Counted from the first letter of the stretch, positions 17,253 through 28,143 are shown. The stretch is 33,103 nt of DNA from an uncultured Caryophanales bacterium (GCA_947306705.1 CAMZHD010000009.1:1-33103); one strand, 5' to 3'. The notes: generated by a model from the sequence alone, not told the origin. A program made the numbers and translations.

Positions 17253-18173
17253 ATGAAAAAAGTATTTGCTGTTGCGAAAGTCATTTTATTAGCGGGATTA
17301 GTATGTGTATTTATAGGAGTTTATTTAGTCCGTAAAACAGATATTCATTCCTTCATAGAATCTCTTATTAATTCTCATAAAGAGGTAGAATTAGGAGATG
17401 TAAATGATTACTATCGAGATTATGGATTTTTATATGCTACTAATACCGATAATTTTGAACCAGAGAATTATCAAGATATTATTAATATCTTTTATACGAT
17501 TTTAAATGCTGGAAAGGAAGAGTTTACTTTTTATTGTCCAAAGCATTATGAAGGATGTATTGAAGATATTCAAAAGTTTGCGAATGATCAAAGTCTTCTT
17601 TCTGATATCAATAATTTTGTTCATCCTTACAATGGATTTTCTCATATTGAAACAGAATATGATACTTTAGGACAAGTTACCATTCATGTCACTCATAGTT
17701 ATACAGAAGATGAAATGGAACAAATTAATGCGAAGATTAATGAATTAGCTCCCCAATTAATTAATCCTTCAAGAGCTGCGAGAGATAATATCCAAGCAGT
17801 TCATGATTATATTATTAATACGACTCGATATGATTCTCTAAAGAGTGAACAAAATATTGATCGTTATCAATCCGATATTGCGTATGGACCTTTATTTGAA
17901 GGATATGGAGTTTGTGGAGGATATACAGATTTAATGGCATTATTCTTAGAAAAGATGGGATTAATTAATTATAAAGTATCTTCTTCTAAACATATTTGGA
18001 ATGCCGTATTAATTGAAGGAAACTGGTATCATTTAGATTTGACTTGGGATGATCCTGTTGCGGATGATGGAGGAGATTACTTAGAATATAATTATTTCTT
18101 AGTACCAACCTATTTATTAACTCCTGATGAACAACATGATTATGATCCAAATGTTTATTTAGAATTAAAATAA
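17253..18173 (+). CDS. Membrane-anchored/secreted transglutaminase-like (cysteine peptidase fold) protein
   Basis: N-terminal TM; VHDYIINTTRYDS, GYGVCGGYTDLMALFLEKMGL (Cys), SSKHIWNAVLIEGNWYHLDLTWDDP (His/Asp). Confidence 0.85.
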   Translation: MKKVFAVAKVILLAGLVCVFIGVYLVRKTDIHSFIESLINSHKEVELGDVNDYYRDYGFLYATNTDNFEPENYQDIINIFYTILNAGKEEFTFYCPKHYEGCIEDIQKFANDQSLLSDINNFVHPYNGFSHIETEYDTLGQVTIHVTHSYTEDEMEQINAKINELAPQLINPSRAARDNIQAVHDYIINTTRYDSLKSEQNIDRYQSDIAYGPLFEGYGVCGGYTDLMALFLEKMGLINYKVSSSKHIWNAVLIEGNWYHLDLTWDDPVADDGGDYLEYNYFLVPTYLLTPDEQHDYDPNVYLELK

Positions 18174-18196
18174 AAGAGAACTATTCGTTCTCTTTT
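18172..18196. terminator. Bidirectional intrinsic terminator between convergent genes
   Basis: AAAAGAGAAC-tattc-GTTCTCTTTT. Confidence 0.8.
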
Positions 18197-19062
18197 TTTT
18201 GGATGTCTTCCATGACTTCATCAATTGTATTTTGAAAATTATTTAAATCTACTTCTACCCAGTGTGTATCAAATTGATGATTAAAGAATGTATATTGTCT
18301 TTTCGCAAATCTTCTAGAATTTTGTTTTATCTCCTCTACTACTTCTTCTAATGGTTTATCCTTGTATAAATAGTCATAAAACTCTTTATACCCTATTCCA
18401 CTATTGAGAATCCTAGAAGTTGGATATTTTTCTTTGAAAGATTTGATTTCATCTAGTAATCCATTTTGAAGCATAACATCTACTCTTTTATTAATTCTTT
18501 CGTATAAAGTCTCTCTATCGGTTGTGAGACCAATAACATAAATTGGATAAAGACATTCATCTTTAAAATTAGTCATTGGTTCTTCATTTTCTAATTTGTT
18601 TAATGTTCTTACTAATCGTTTTCTATTGTTTAGTTCTGGAGGATTTATCCCATAACTCTTAATTGCTTCATACAATTCTTCATTTGTTTTGTCTTCATAT
18701 TCTTTGTAGGTAGTTCCTTCTGTGAACTGATAATTATAGAGAGCTGCTTTTATATAAAGACCTGTTCCTCCTACAATGATAATTCTTTTTCCGCGAGAAG
18801 ATATTTCTTTTATTTTCTCTCTTACGTCTTTTTGGTAATCAAATACAGAGTAATCTTCTTCTACCTCTCTAATATCAATTAAATGATGAGGGATTCCTTC
18901 TCGCTCTTCTATCGTTGGTTTAGCGCTTCCAATATCAAGTCCTTTATAGATTGCAACACTATCTCCATTGATGATTTCTGCATCTAATCTTTTCGCAAGT
19001 TCAATACTGAGTTTTGTTTTTCCAACTCCAGTTGGTCCTACTATTACAATAATCTCTTTCAT
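18181..19062 (-). CDS. miaA: tRNA dimethylallyltransferase
   Basis: MKEIIVIVGPTGVGKTKLSIELAKRLDAEIINGDSVAIYKGLDIGSAKPT...IPHHLIDI...VGGTGLYIKAALY. Confidence 0.95.
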   Translation of the reverse strand: MKEIIVIVGPTGVGKTKLSIELAKRLDAEIINGDSVAIYKGLDIGSAKPTIEEREGIPHHLIDIREVEEDYSVFDYQKDVREKIKEISSRGKRIIIVGGTGLYIKAALYNYQFTEGTTYKEYEDKTNEELYEAIKSYGINPPELNNRKRLVRTLNKLENEEPMTNFKDECLYPIYVIGLTTDRETLYERINKRVDVMLQNGLLDEIKSFKEKYPTSRILNSGIGYKEFYDYLYKDKPLEEVVEEIKQNSRRFAKRQYTFFNHQFDTHWVEVDLNNFQNTIDEVMEDIQKKENE

Positions 19063-19070
19063 ATGTCCCC

Positions 19071-20840
19071 CTAATCTAATTGTCTCTTGAATAGTTTTTC
19101 TAATTCATATTTTGTATAGGTAATAATCGTAGGTCTTCCATGAGGACAAGTAAATGGATTTTCACAATATCTTATATTTTCTAAGATCCATTCTTGATCT
19201 TCTTTTGAAATATAATCTCCAGCCATCACTGACATACGACAAGCTGTTGTTGCGGCAATTCTCCAGATGAATTTATCAAAATCAAATTCTCCCTTTTCAA
19301 TCATAATATCTACGATATGATGAATAATATCTTCTGCTCTTTCTGTTGGAATCCAAGATGGATGAGAACGAATAATAATCGTGTTTTTACCAAATTCTTC
19401 TGCAGAGAATCCATATTCTTCTAATAAATCAAATCTTTCTTTTACAAGAATGAATTCATCTTTTCTTAGTTCTATTTTAATTGGTACTAATAAATCAATT
19501 GGAAGAGGTTTTTCTTTCATCTCTTTTAGTACTTTTTCATAATTAATTCTTTCTGCTGCGGCATGTTGATCTATTAAATACATTCCATCTTCATTTTCCG
19601 CAACAATATAGGTAAGAAGAACGACTCCTCTTGGAATCATTTTTTTGATACGAGAAGTTTTTTCTTCTTTTTCTACTTCAAATGGAAGAGACTCCTCTAT
19701 TTCTTTTTCTTCTTTTTTCTTCTCTTCTTGTACATCAAAATCTAATTTGATTTCTTCATACTTAGTATCATCTACTTTTTCTTCTTTTTTCTCATTGATT
19801 TGTCTAGATACTTCACTTACTGAATAACTATCTCTTACAGATACTTCTGGTATTAATGTTATCTTTTCTAGGCGTTCTGTAATAGATGAAATAATCAAAT
19901 CTTTTAGAGAATCCATTTTAGAGAATTTAATATCCATTTTCGTTGGATGAATATTGATATCAATTAAAATAGGATCTACATCAATATTTAAAACTATCAC
20001 TGGATATCGATCTTTATGCATATATGTGTGATAGCAATCTACGATACACTTATTTAATTCATTATTTTTAATAACTCTTCCATTGACAAGTGTCGTGATG
20101 GAATTTCTATTACCTTTGGTTACTTCTGGATAAGAGATATATCCATGGATATAGTAATCATCATTTTCTCCTTCTATGGGAATCATTTTCTTTGTGATGT
20201 CTGCTCCATAGATTTCATAGATTACTTTTAATAAATCTCCTGAACCATCTGTTTGAAGTAAGACTTTATCATTGTTGATTAACGTAAACTTAATACTTGG
20301 ATAGGATAAAGCCATCTTATTCACGTATTCTACAATACTCGCAAGTTCTACATATAAGTTCTTTAAATACTTTAATCTTACTGGAGTATTATAAAATAAA
20401 TCCGATACTGTAATGGTTGTTCCTTTTTGAAGATCAGATCTTTCTACTTGCAGATCTTCTCCTCCTTTTAACGTTAATAAAGTACCAATTTCTCCATCAC
20501 TTGTTTTTAAGCGAATATTTGATACACTGGCGATAGAAGGAAGAGCTTCTCCCCGGAATCCTAATGATTCAATATAGAATAAATCATCTAAACTTTTCAA
20601 TTTAGAAGTAGCATGTCTTTCAAATGCCATCGTAGCATCTTTTTCATCCATACCAATACCATTATCTTTTACTTCTATTTCTTTTACACCAGAATCAATT
20701 AATTTAATTGTGATTTCTGTACTAGAGGCATCAATTGCATTCTCCACTAATTCTTTTACAACATTCATTGTTTTTTCAACAACTTCTCCTGCCGCAATCT
20801 TATTCGCAAGAATTTCATCCATGACTTGAATCTTACCCAT
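19071..20840 (-). CDS. mutL: DNA mismatch repair protein MutL with C-terminal endonuclease motif
   Basis: IAAGEVVEKTMNVVKELVENAIDA, GFRGEALPSIASV; DQHAAAERINYE (DQHA(X)2E(X)4E) and CPHGRP. Confidence 0.96.
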   Translation of the reverse strand: MGKIQVMDEILANKIAAGEVVEKTMNVVKELVENAIDASSTEITIKLIDSGVKEIEVKDNGIGMDEKDATMAFERHATSKLKSLDDLFYIESLGFRGEALPSIASVSNIRLKTSDGEIGTLLTLKGGEDLQVERSDLQKGTTITVSDLFYNTPVRLKYLKNLYVELASIVEYVNKMALSYPSIKFTLINNDKVLLQTDGSGDLLKVIYEIYGADITKKMIPIEGENDDYYIHGYISYPEVTKGNRNSITTLVNGRVIKNNELNKCIVDCYHTYMHKDRYPVIVLNIDVDPILIDINIHPTKMDIKFSKMDSLKDLIISSITERLEKITLIPEVSVRDSYSVSEVSRQINEKKEEKVDDTKYEEIKLDFDVQEEKKKEEKEIEESLPFEVEKEEKTSRIKKMIPRGVVLLTYIVAENEDGMYLIDQHAAAERINYEKVLKEMKEKPLPIDLLVPIKIELRKDEFILVKERFDLLEEYGFSAEEFGKNTIIIRSHPSWIPTERAEDIIHHIVDIMIEKGEFDFDKFIWRIAATTACRMSVMAGDYISKEDQEWILENIRYCENPFTCPHGRPTIITYTKYELEKLFKRQLD

Positions 20841-20880
20841 ACCTTCACCTCATTCTCTTATATTATACTAAAAACATAAA

Positions 20881-20906
20881 AAAAATACATCCTAAGATGT
20901 ATTTTT
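20881..20906 (-). terminator. Intrinsic terminator of the pilin-like gene
   Basis: AAAAATACATC-ctaa-GATGTATTTTT, overlapping the stop of the 137-aa ORF. Confidence 0.7.
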
Positions 20907-21318
20907 ATGCTTCACAATGATCGTTTTTAACTCTATGTCCACCTGGGAACGTATACGTATAATTTACATTAGAACAACACATAATGACTTCATAAGAGTT
21001 CACATCAATTCCTGTTGTATTATCAACCGTAATGTTTACTTTTCCTGAGCATTGTTCACTCTTGGTTGCGGGATCAATCGTTGGTTCTAGATATTGATCT
21101 TCTACTAATTGTTGAAATGTTACCGTTCTAACCGTTGGATAATCCATATAATAATTTTCTGCTGCTTGGGAAGCTGATTGTGCCATAAAGTTGTAACTCT
21201 TATTCTTACTAGATTCAATGTATCTTGTATATCCAATGATTGCGAGAGACATCATAATTCCTAAGATGGTTACAACTCCTAATATTTCTACTAATGTAAA
21301 TCCTTTATTGTTTTTCAT
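20905..21318 (-). CDS. Type IV pilin/pseudopilin-like protein with N-terminal prepilin motif
   Basis: MKNNKGFTLVEILGVVTILGIMMSLAIIGYTRYIESSKNKSYN; class III signal G/FTLVE; four Cys in the globular domain. Confidence 0.85.
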   Translation of the reverse strand: MKNNKGFTLVEILGVVTILGIMMSLAIIGYTRYIESSKNKSYNFMAQSASQAAENYYMDYPTVRTVTFQQLVEDQYLEPTIDPATKSEQCSGKVNITVDNTTGIDVNSYEVIMCCSNVNYTYTFPGGHRVKNDHCEA

Positions 21319-21363
21319 ATTATCACCACTATTATTATATCAAATAAACCATCTTTTGGATGT

Positions 21364-23136
21364 TTAATCTTTTGATTCAGTGTCAAGTAAATACTCTTGT
21401 AATTTTCCTGCCACTTCTTTTCCAACAATGGTTTCTAATTCTTCTAGAGAAGCTTCTCTCATCTTTTTTAGAGATCCAAATTTCTTTAATAATTCTTTCT
21501 TTCTTACTTCTCCAATTCCTGGAACAGCATCTAATATACTGGATAAGGCTCCTTTTGCTTTTATGGTTCTATGATACGTAATCGCATATCGATGGACTTC
21601 TTCTTGAATACGAGATAAGAATAAGAATAGTTTTGAATCTTTTTCTACTGGTAATAGTTCATATTTATCATTCATAATATGACTCGTTCTATGGGTTTTA
21701 TCTTTGACTAAACCTATGATTGGGATTTCTAGATTTAAAGATTCTAATACTTCTTTACAAGCTCCTATTTGAGTTCTTCCACCATCCATTACAATTAAAT
21801 CTGGTTTATAAGATTCATTCATAATTGTTTTAAAATATCTTCGATAGATAACTTCTCTCATCGCTCCTAAATCATCTTTTACTTCCGTAGAAATCTTATA
21901 TTTTCGATAATAATCTTTGTTTGGTAGAAAATCATCAAATACAACCATTCCTCCTACATAGAAAGTACCAAATAAATGAGAGTTATCAAAAGATTCCATA
22001 CGATGTAATTCTTTTAATCCTAAAAGATTCTTTAACTCTTCTAAAGCCTTGATTCTTTCTTCATCATCTTTCTTTAATGTCTCTTCTTTTAGAGATAATT
22101 GTTCTCTTGCATTTTCTCTACATAAATCTAAAACACTCTTTAATCTTCCTTTTTGAGGAGTAAATACTTTTACTTTAAAATATTCTTCTAATAAAGATTT
22201 ATTCATCTCTTCTGGAATATAAAATTCATGAGGAGTCATTCCATTCTCATAGAATTTAATCATATACTCCTCTACTTCATTAGGAGCATCTCCCATCGTT
22301 GGGATAATCTCATTATGTCTTCCTACTAATAATCCATCTCTAATAAAAAATATTTCAATACTTAAATAATTATGATTTGTATCATAGTTAATACAATCAA
22401 AATTATAGTTTTTATTTAAATCAATTTTTTGTTTCTTTAGAGTGGTATCTATATCTTCTAACATACTCTTTAATTCTAAAGCTTTTTCATAATTCATCGA
22501 TTCAGATGCTTTATTCATCTCTTCCTGAATTTTCTTTTTAATATCTCCTGGATCTCCTTTTAAGAAAGAAATAATTTCTTTTTTCATGGCTTCTATTTCT
22601 TCTTTTGGAATTTCTTTCTTACAATATCCTAAACATTCATGAATATGATAATACAAACATAAATCTTTTTTTAATTTATCACATTTTCTTAAGGGATAAA
22701 TTCGATTAATCATATTCACTGTTTTTCTTGCGGCTTGAACATTTGGATAAGGTCCATACAAATGATTTTTATTCTTTTTTCTTTTTACATTTCGAATAAT
22801 CTTTAAGGTAGGATATTTTTCATTCGTTAATTCAATATACGGATATGACTTATCATCTCTTAATAAGATATTATATTTTGGATCATACTTCTTAATTAAA
22901 TTAATTTCTAATAATAAACTTTCTAATTCTGAAGAAGTAACAATATATTCAAAATCATCAATATCTTCTACTAACATCTTTGTTTTTCCTGTTAGTGTTC
23001 TTGTGAAATAACTTCTTAATCTTCTTTGTAAGTTTTTAGCTTTTCCAACATAAATGACAATCCCATCTTTATTTTTCATTTGATAACTACCTGGTTTTGT
23101 TGGAACTAAAGCTAGTTTTTCTTTAAAGTCTTTCAT
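21364..23136 (-). CDS. uvrC: Excinuclease ABC subunit C
   Basis: KPGSYQMKNKDGIVIYVGKAKNLQRRLRSYF (GIY-YIG), FDNSHLFGTFYVGGMVVF, VMDGGRTQI, C-terminal HhH PGIGEVRKKELLKKFGS. Confidence 0.96.
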   Translation of the reverse strand: MKDFKEKLALVPTKPGSYQMKNKDGIVIYVGKAKNLQRRLRSYFTRTLTGKTKMLVEDIDDFEYIVTSSELESLLLEINLIKKYDPKYNILLRDDKSYPYIELTNEKYPTLKIIRNVKRKKNKNHLYGPYPNVQAARKTVNMINRIYPLRKCDKLKKDLCLYYHIHECLGYCKKEIPKEEIEAMKKEIISFLKGDPGDIKKKIQEEMNKASESMNYEKALELKSMLEDIDTTLKKQKIDLNKNYNFDCINYDTNHNYLSIEIFFIRDGLLVGRHNEIIPTMGDAPNEVEEYMIKFYENGMTPHEFYIPEEMNKSLLEEYFKVKVFTPQKGRLKSVLDLCRENAREQLSLKEETLKKDDEERIKALEELKNLLGLKELHRMESFDNSHLFGTFYVGGMVVFDDFLPNKDYYRKYKISTEVKDDLGAMREVIYRRYFKTIMNESYKPDLIVMDGGRTQIGACKEVLESLNLEIPIIGLVKDKTHRTSHIMNDKYELLPVEKDSKLFLFLSRIQEEVHRYAITYHRTIKAKGALSSILDAVPGIGEVRKKELLKKFGSLKKMREASLEELETIVGKEVAGKLQEYLLDTESKD

Positions 23137-23180
23137 AGTATCCCTCCTTCGTTCCTATTATATCATAAAAAAGAAATATC

Positions 23181-23390
23181 TTATTGATATTTCTCCATTG
23201 CTTTCATCATTTGATTAATTTGTTTTTGATTTGGTTTTCTTCCCATTTGCATCATTAATGCTTTGATCATATCTTCATTAATTGGTGGATTTTGTTTTAA
23301 ATATTTTTTCATAAAGAATCTTGAAGCAAAGAATCCAATGACTGCTCCAATTAGAAGACCTACTACTAATAATAAAATGTCATGTAACAT
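23181..23390 (-). CDS. YneF/UPF0154 family membrane protein
   Basis: [59 protein letters not shown]. Confidence 0.92.
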   Translation of the reverse strand: MLHDILLLVVGLLIGAVIGFFASRFFMKKYLKQNPPINEDMIKALMMQMGRKPNQKQINQMMKAMEKYQ

Positions 23391-23446
23391 AATTTCATCT
23401 CCTTGTTCTTATTGTACATAATAATCTTTTAATTAGCAAGAATATA

Positions 23447-25426
23447 TTATTTCAATAAAGTTTCTATTTTTTCTTCTAGAGAATCTACATCAAATCCATA
23501 TTTCTTATAAACATCATCTTTCTTAGCACTGGTTCCAAATTCATCTAGTGTAATTAAATATTTACTATTATAGATTAGTTTATTCCATGAATAACTAGAA
23601 GATGCTTCTACTACAATTTTTCTTATTTCTACAGGTAATAATTCTTCGATGTATTCTGGAGATTGTTTTAAGAATCTTCCTAAGTTTGGCATAGAGATAA
23701 CTCTAATTTCAATTCCTTTTTCTTGTAGTCTTTTTGCAACTTCTAACACTTGATGTAATTCTTCTCCACAAGAGATTACAATTCCTGTTGGTTTGTGCAT
23801 TGGTTCAAAAGCAATATATCCACCTTTTTCTACTTCATTGGCTTTTGTTTCTTCAAGAATTGGAACCGCATTACGTGCTAAAGCAATGGCACTTGGTCCA
23901 CTATTCTTTTCAAAAATTGCTTTATAAGAACCAATTACTTCATTCGCATCTGCTGGACGGAATACATCTAAGTTTGGTAGGGAACGAAGCATTAATAATT
24001 GTTCAATTGGTTGATGAGTTGGTCCATCTTCTCCTACACTAATAGAATCATGTGAGAAAATATAAATATTTGATAAATTCATCATAGCTGTCATTCTTAA
24101 TGCTGGTTTTAAATAATCTGCAAACGATAAGAATGTTGAAGCATATGGTCTAAATCCACATAAAGCAAGTCCATTACAAATAGCTCCCATTGCATGTTCT
24201 CTTACTCCAAAATAAATATTTTTTCCTAAATAATTCTCATGAGAGAAATTGCCACCTTCCTTGATATAAGTTTTATTAGCGGCGAATAAATCTGCAGACC
24301 CTCCTATTAGATAAGGGTTATTCAACACAACAGAGTTTAATACTTTTGATGAAGTATCTCTCGTGGATTCAATCTTAGATTCTGGGGCATCATAGAATAG
24401 ATCTTTGAAATCGATTCTTTTATCATTTCCCATGAAATAACTTATTTCTTTTTGAATAGATTCATCCATCGTAGATAGTTTCTCTAAGAATGTTTCATTT
24501 AAGTTTTTACATCTATCTTCAATAATATATTGGAATTCTTCCATTGTATTTTGACTTACCATAAATGGAATATCTCGAATTCCTACTTTTGTTTTAATTC
24601 CTGTAATATCTTCTTCTGATAGAGGAGAACCATGTACTTTATTGGTTCCTTCTAATACAGAATCTTTTCCAATCACCGTTTTAATTTCAATTAAAGTAGG
24701 TTTATCGGTACTTGTTTTGGCTTCTTCAATGGCTTTTGAAATCAGTTCAAAACTACTACCCTCTTCTACTTTAATAACATTCCATCCTTGAGATACAAAA
24801 CGAGTTGTGATATCGTCATTGAATGTTAGAGAAGTTTCTCCATCTAGGCAAATATTATTCGAATCATATAAAACAATTAATTTATTTAATTTAAGAGTAC
24901 CCGCAAGAGAAGATGCTTCATAGGAAATACCTTCCATTAAGTCTCCATCTCCACATAGTACATAGGTATAAAAATCAATTAAGTTTGGATATCTTGTTCT
25001 TAAATTTGCTTCTGCCATTGCCATTCCAACAGCCGTAGCAATTCCTTGCCCTAGAGGTCCTGTTGAACAGTCTACTCCTGGTGTTACTCCTACTTCAGGA
25101 TGTCCTGGAGTAATAGATCCAATTTGACGGAATTGTTTTAAATCCTCTAAAGTAATTGGATATCCAGCCATATGAAGGGTTGCATAATAAAGAGCAGACC
25201 CATGTCCTGCAGACATTACAAAACGGTCTCTATTAAAATATTCTGGATTTTTTGGATCAATTTTTAGATGATGTGCATATAAAGCATAAATAATTGGAGC
25301 GGCTCCTAATACAATTCCTGGATGTCCACTCTTTGCTTGGTGAATCATATCGATTCCTAAACATCTAATTTGATCGACTATTTTTTGTTCGTTGATTTCA
25401 CTGATATCATTAATTTGATTCATCAT
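23447..25426 (-). CDS. tkt: Transketolase
   Basis: DMIHQAKSGHPGIVLGAAPIIYALYAHHL, GDGDLMEGISYEAS, VGEDGPTHQPIEQLLMLRSLPNLDVFRPAD. Confidence 0.96.
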   Translation of the reverse strand: MMNQINDISEINEQKIVDQIRCLGIDMIHQAKSGHPGIVLGAAPIIYALYAHHLKIDPKNPEYFNRDRFVMSAGHGSALYYATLHMAGYPITLEDLKQFRQIGSITPGHPEVGVTPGVDCSTGPLGQGIATAVGMAMAEANLRTRYPNLIDFYTYVLCGDGDLMEGISYEASSLAGTLKLNKLIVLYDSNNICLDGETSLTFNDDITTRFVSQGWNVIKVEEGSSFELISKAIEEAKTSTDKPTLIEIKTVIGKDSVLEGTNKVHGSPLSEEDITGIKTKVGIRDIPFMVSQNTMEEFQYIIEDRCKNLNETFLEKLSTMDESIQKEISYFMGNDKRIDFKDLFYDAPESKIESTRDTSSKVLNSVVLNNPYLIGGSADLFAANKTYIKEGGNFSHENYLGKNIYFGVREHAMGAICNGLALCGFRPYASTFLSFADYLKPALRMTAMMNLSNIYIFSHDSISVGEDGPTHQPIEQLLMLRSLPNLDVFRPADANEVIGSYKAIFEKNSGPSAIALARNAVPILEETKANEVEKGGYIAFEPMHKPTGIVISCGEELHQVLEVAKRLQEKGIEIRVISMPNLGRFLKQSPEYIEELLPVEIRKIVVEASSSYSWNKLIYNSKYLITLDEFGTSAKKDDVYKKYGFDVDSLEEKIETLLK

Positions 25427-25462
25427 GAATGATCACTCCCATCTCTTTTATTATATCATATT

Positions 25463-28093
25463 CTATTTTCTTTTCCTGTATTTAATCTTTTTATAGATTT
25501 CCATAAGAATTAATATACTAAAGGAAATCATTAATAATACAAGTAAATGATTTAGTGGTACATGGTTCGTTTTTAAGAACATTGATAAGAAGTTTACTTC
25601 TAATACAGCTACTCCTAAGATTATGGAACCAATGACTCCTAAAGCAAATACCCAGTTACTAGATAATGGAATATCAAAGGTACTTTTCTTTTCACTACGA
25701 CAGTTAAATGCATGAATATTTTGAATCATAATCATTAATGCCATGACGTATCCTCTTGCGATAGAAGCATCTAAGTTCATAACTTTTAATAGATAGAACC
25801 AAGTTAAGAATACAACCATTCCTATTCCAAAACCAGATACTAATATTTCAGAGAATAATTCTTTATCAAATAATCCTTCTTTTGGATCTCTAGGTGGTTC
25901 TTTCATAATATCTTTTTCTGCTTTTTCAAACGATAAAGCAATATCTTGAATTCCATCGGTTACAACATTTAACCAAAGTAATTGAATCGCAACTAATGGC
26001 ATAGGCAAATCTAGTAGAATAGATAACGTAAAGAATAATACTTCTGCAAGACCACAAGAGATTAAGAAATATGTAATCTTTCGAATATTAGAGTAAGCCA
26101 CTCTTCCTTCTAAAACACCATTGACAATCGATTTAAAATTATCATCCATGACTATCATTTTAGAAGTTTCTCTTGCGATATCTGTTCCACTTCCCATCGC
26201 AATCCCAATATTGGCTGAACGTAAGGCAGGAGCATCATTGACTCCATCTCCTGTTACCGCAACATATTCTCCTTGTCTTTTTAGAGATTCTACAATTTTT
26301 AATTTTTCGATTGGTGTTACCCTAGCAAATACTTTTTTACTTTTTACAAATTTATCAAATTCTTCTGTTGTTTTTTGAAGATATTCTTCTACTTCTTGAC
26401 CGTTTGTTACTTCTTTTTCCTCTTTTGTTAATTCTAGATCCTTTGCGATTTTAAAGGCTGTTAGAGGATGATCTCCTGTAATCATAATCACTTTAATTCC
26501 TGCGGCAGTACATTTTTTAATGGCACCAATGGCTTCTTTACGAATTGGATCAATAAATCCAACTAATCCCATGAATTTTAAATCTTTAATATCTTCTTCT
26601 GTATACTCTTCTTTTGCTTCTATTTTTCCATTTGCAATTGCGATGACACGATATCCATCTTTGGATAATTCTTCATTCTGTTCTTCTAAAATAGAAGTAT
26701 TAAATGATGTTTTAAAATTAATACTATTACAGAAAGAGATTACTTTTTCTAAGGATCCTTTAATGGTACAATACGTATCTTTTCCTTTTTTATAGAATAC
26801 AGCTGAATATTTATTGGCTGATTCATAAGGAATCGTTTCTAGGATTTCGATGTCATTTGTTTTTGTTTTCATCTTTTCTCCTAGTACTAAGAATGCAATA
26901 TCAACAGAATCTCCAATCATTTCTTCTTTTGTAAATTTTGCTTCATTATTAATGACACCTAGTTTTGCGATTTCTCTTGCATACTCTATTTTTTCACCAG
27001 TTACTTCTCCATCAACATTATAACCAGAACCTGTTACTAAATACTCAAGTCCGTTTGGTAATAGAATCTTTTTAGCAGTTTGTTCGTTAACGGTTAGGGT
27101 TCCTGTTTTATCACTTGCGATGACCGTACAGCTTCCTAGAGACTCTACTGAATGAAGTTGTTTCGCAACGACTTTATGTTTTGCCATTTTATTAGATGCA
27201 ATTGTCAAAGCCATCGTTAATGCAAGGGGAAGTCCTTCTGGCATAGCGGATACTGCTAAAGCAATAACAGAAACCAATACTTCTTCCGGTGGAAGTCCTT
27301 TTACAAATAAAAGAACCGCTAACATAATTGCTAATATCGATATCATTAAACTAACATGTTTTGAAAACTCCTCTACCCTGATGGTTAAAGGTGATTTTTC
27401 TTCTTTTGTATTATGAATCGTTGTTGCTATTTTTCCAATTTCTGTATCCAATCCAATACTCGTAACTAATGCTTTTGCTCTTCCTGTTACAACACTTGTT
27501 CCTGCAAATAACATATTTGTTTGAACAGAATTAGGAACATTCTTTCCTGTGATTGTTTTATGATTTTTTTCTACAGGAAGAGATTCTCCTGTTAGAATAG
27601 ATTCATCGACTGTAAAATTATGAGATTCTATAATTCTTAAATCTCCTGATATTTTATCTCCTGATTCTAGAAAAACTAAATCTCCAATGGTTATCTCTTT
27701 TGAATCTAATAAAACTTCTTTTCCATCTCTTAATACTTTTACTTTTTCTGGTACTAATTTTTCTAATGCTTCAATCGTTGTATTTGCTTTTTTTTCTTGA
27801 TAGGTTCCAAGTATTAAATCAATTAATACAATAAAAAGGATCGCAATTGCATCTACAAATTCTCCTACTACTAGAGAAGCAATTATCGCAACCACTAATA
27901 ATAAAATAATAGGATCTTTACATTCATTAAAAAAGATTGTTAAAATACTATCTTTTTCTTTTTTAGGAATTTCATTTCTACCATATGTTTCGATTCTTCT
28001 TAATGCATCTCTTGTGATTAATCCTTGTGGAGAAGATTGTAACTTTCGAAAAGTCTCTTCTATACTAATCGTTCTATAATCATCTTTTTTCAT
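25463..28093 (-). CDS. Calcium/cation-translocating P-type ATPase (PMCA/SERCA-like, P2)
   Basis: ASDKTGTLTVNEQ, TGESLPVEK, MITGDHPLTAFKIAKDL, VAVTGDGVNDAPALRSANIGIAMGSGTDIARE. Confidence 0.95.
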   Translation of the reverse strand: MKKDDYRTISIEETFRKLQSSPQGLITRDALRRIETYGRNEIPKKEKDSILTIFFNECKDPIILLLVVAIIASLVVGEFVDAIAILFIVLIDLILGTYQEKKANTTIEALEKLVPEKVKVLRDGKEVLLDSKEITIGDLVFLESGDKISGDLRIIESHNFTVDESILTGESLPVEKNHKTITGKNVPNSVQTNMLFAGTSVVTGRAKALVTSIGLDTEIGKIATTIHNTKEEKSPLTIRVEEFSKHVSLMISILAIMLAVLLFVKGLPPEEVLVSVIALAVSAMPEGLPLALTMALTIASNKMAKHKVVAKQLHSVESLGSCTVIASDKTGTLTVNEQTAKKILLPNGLEYLVTGSGYNVDGEVTGEKIEYAREIAKLGVINNEAKFTKEEMIGDSVDIAFLVLGEKMKTKTNDIEILETIPYESANKYSAVFYKKGKDTYCTIKGSLEKVISFCNSINFKTSFNTSILEEQNEELSKDGYRVIAIANGKIEAKEEYTEEDIKDLKFMGLVGFIDPIRKEAIGAIKKCTAAGIKVIMITGDHPLTAFKIAKDLELTKEEKEVTNGQEVEEYLQKTTEEFDKFVKSKKVFARVTPIEKLKIVESLKRQGEYVAVTGDGVNDAPALRSANIGIAMGSGTDIARETSKMIVMDDNFKSIVNGVLEGRVAYSNIRKITYFLISCGLAEVLFFTLSILLDLPMPLVAIQLLWLNVVTDGIQDIALSFEKAEKDIMKEPPRDPKEGLFDKELFSEILVSGFGIGMVVFLTWFYLLKVMNLDASIARGYVMALMIMIQNIHAFNCRSEKKSTFDIPLSSNWVFALGVIGSIILGVAVLEVNFLSMFLKTNHVPLNHLLVLLMISFSILILMEIYKKIKYRKRK

Positions 28094-28143
28094 AACTCTC
28101 CTCCTACTTTCCTATTCTCTATCATTATATCATAGTCAAACAA

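Noticed and set aside
19071-20840. mutL without adjacent mutS as an anomaly
   Set aside because: mutS is not visible in the window but may lie elsewhere; mutL next to miaA is a common arrangement, so not informative on its own.
23734-24042. 102-aa plus-strand ORF antisense to tkt
   Set aside because: Overlaps conserved transketolase; Leu/His-rich antisense artefact.
26121-26795. Plus-strand ORFs antisense to the P-type ATPase
   Set aside because: Overlap conserved catalytic motifs of the ATPase; no supporting signals.
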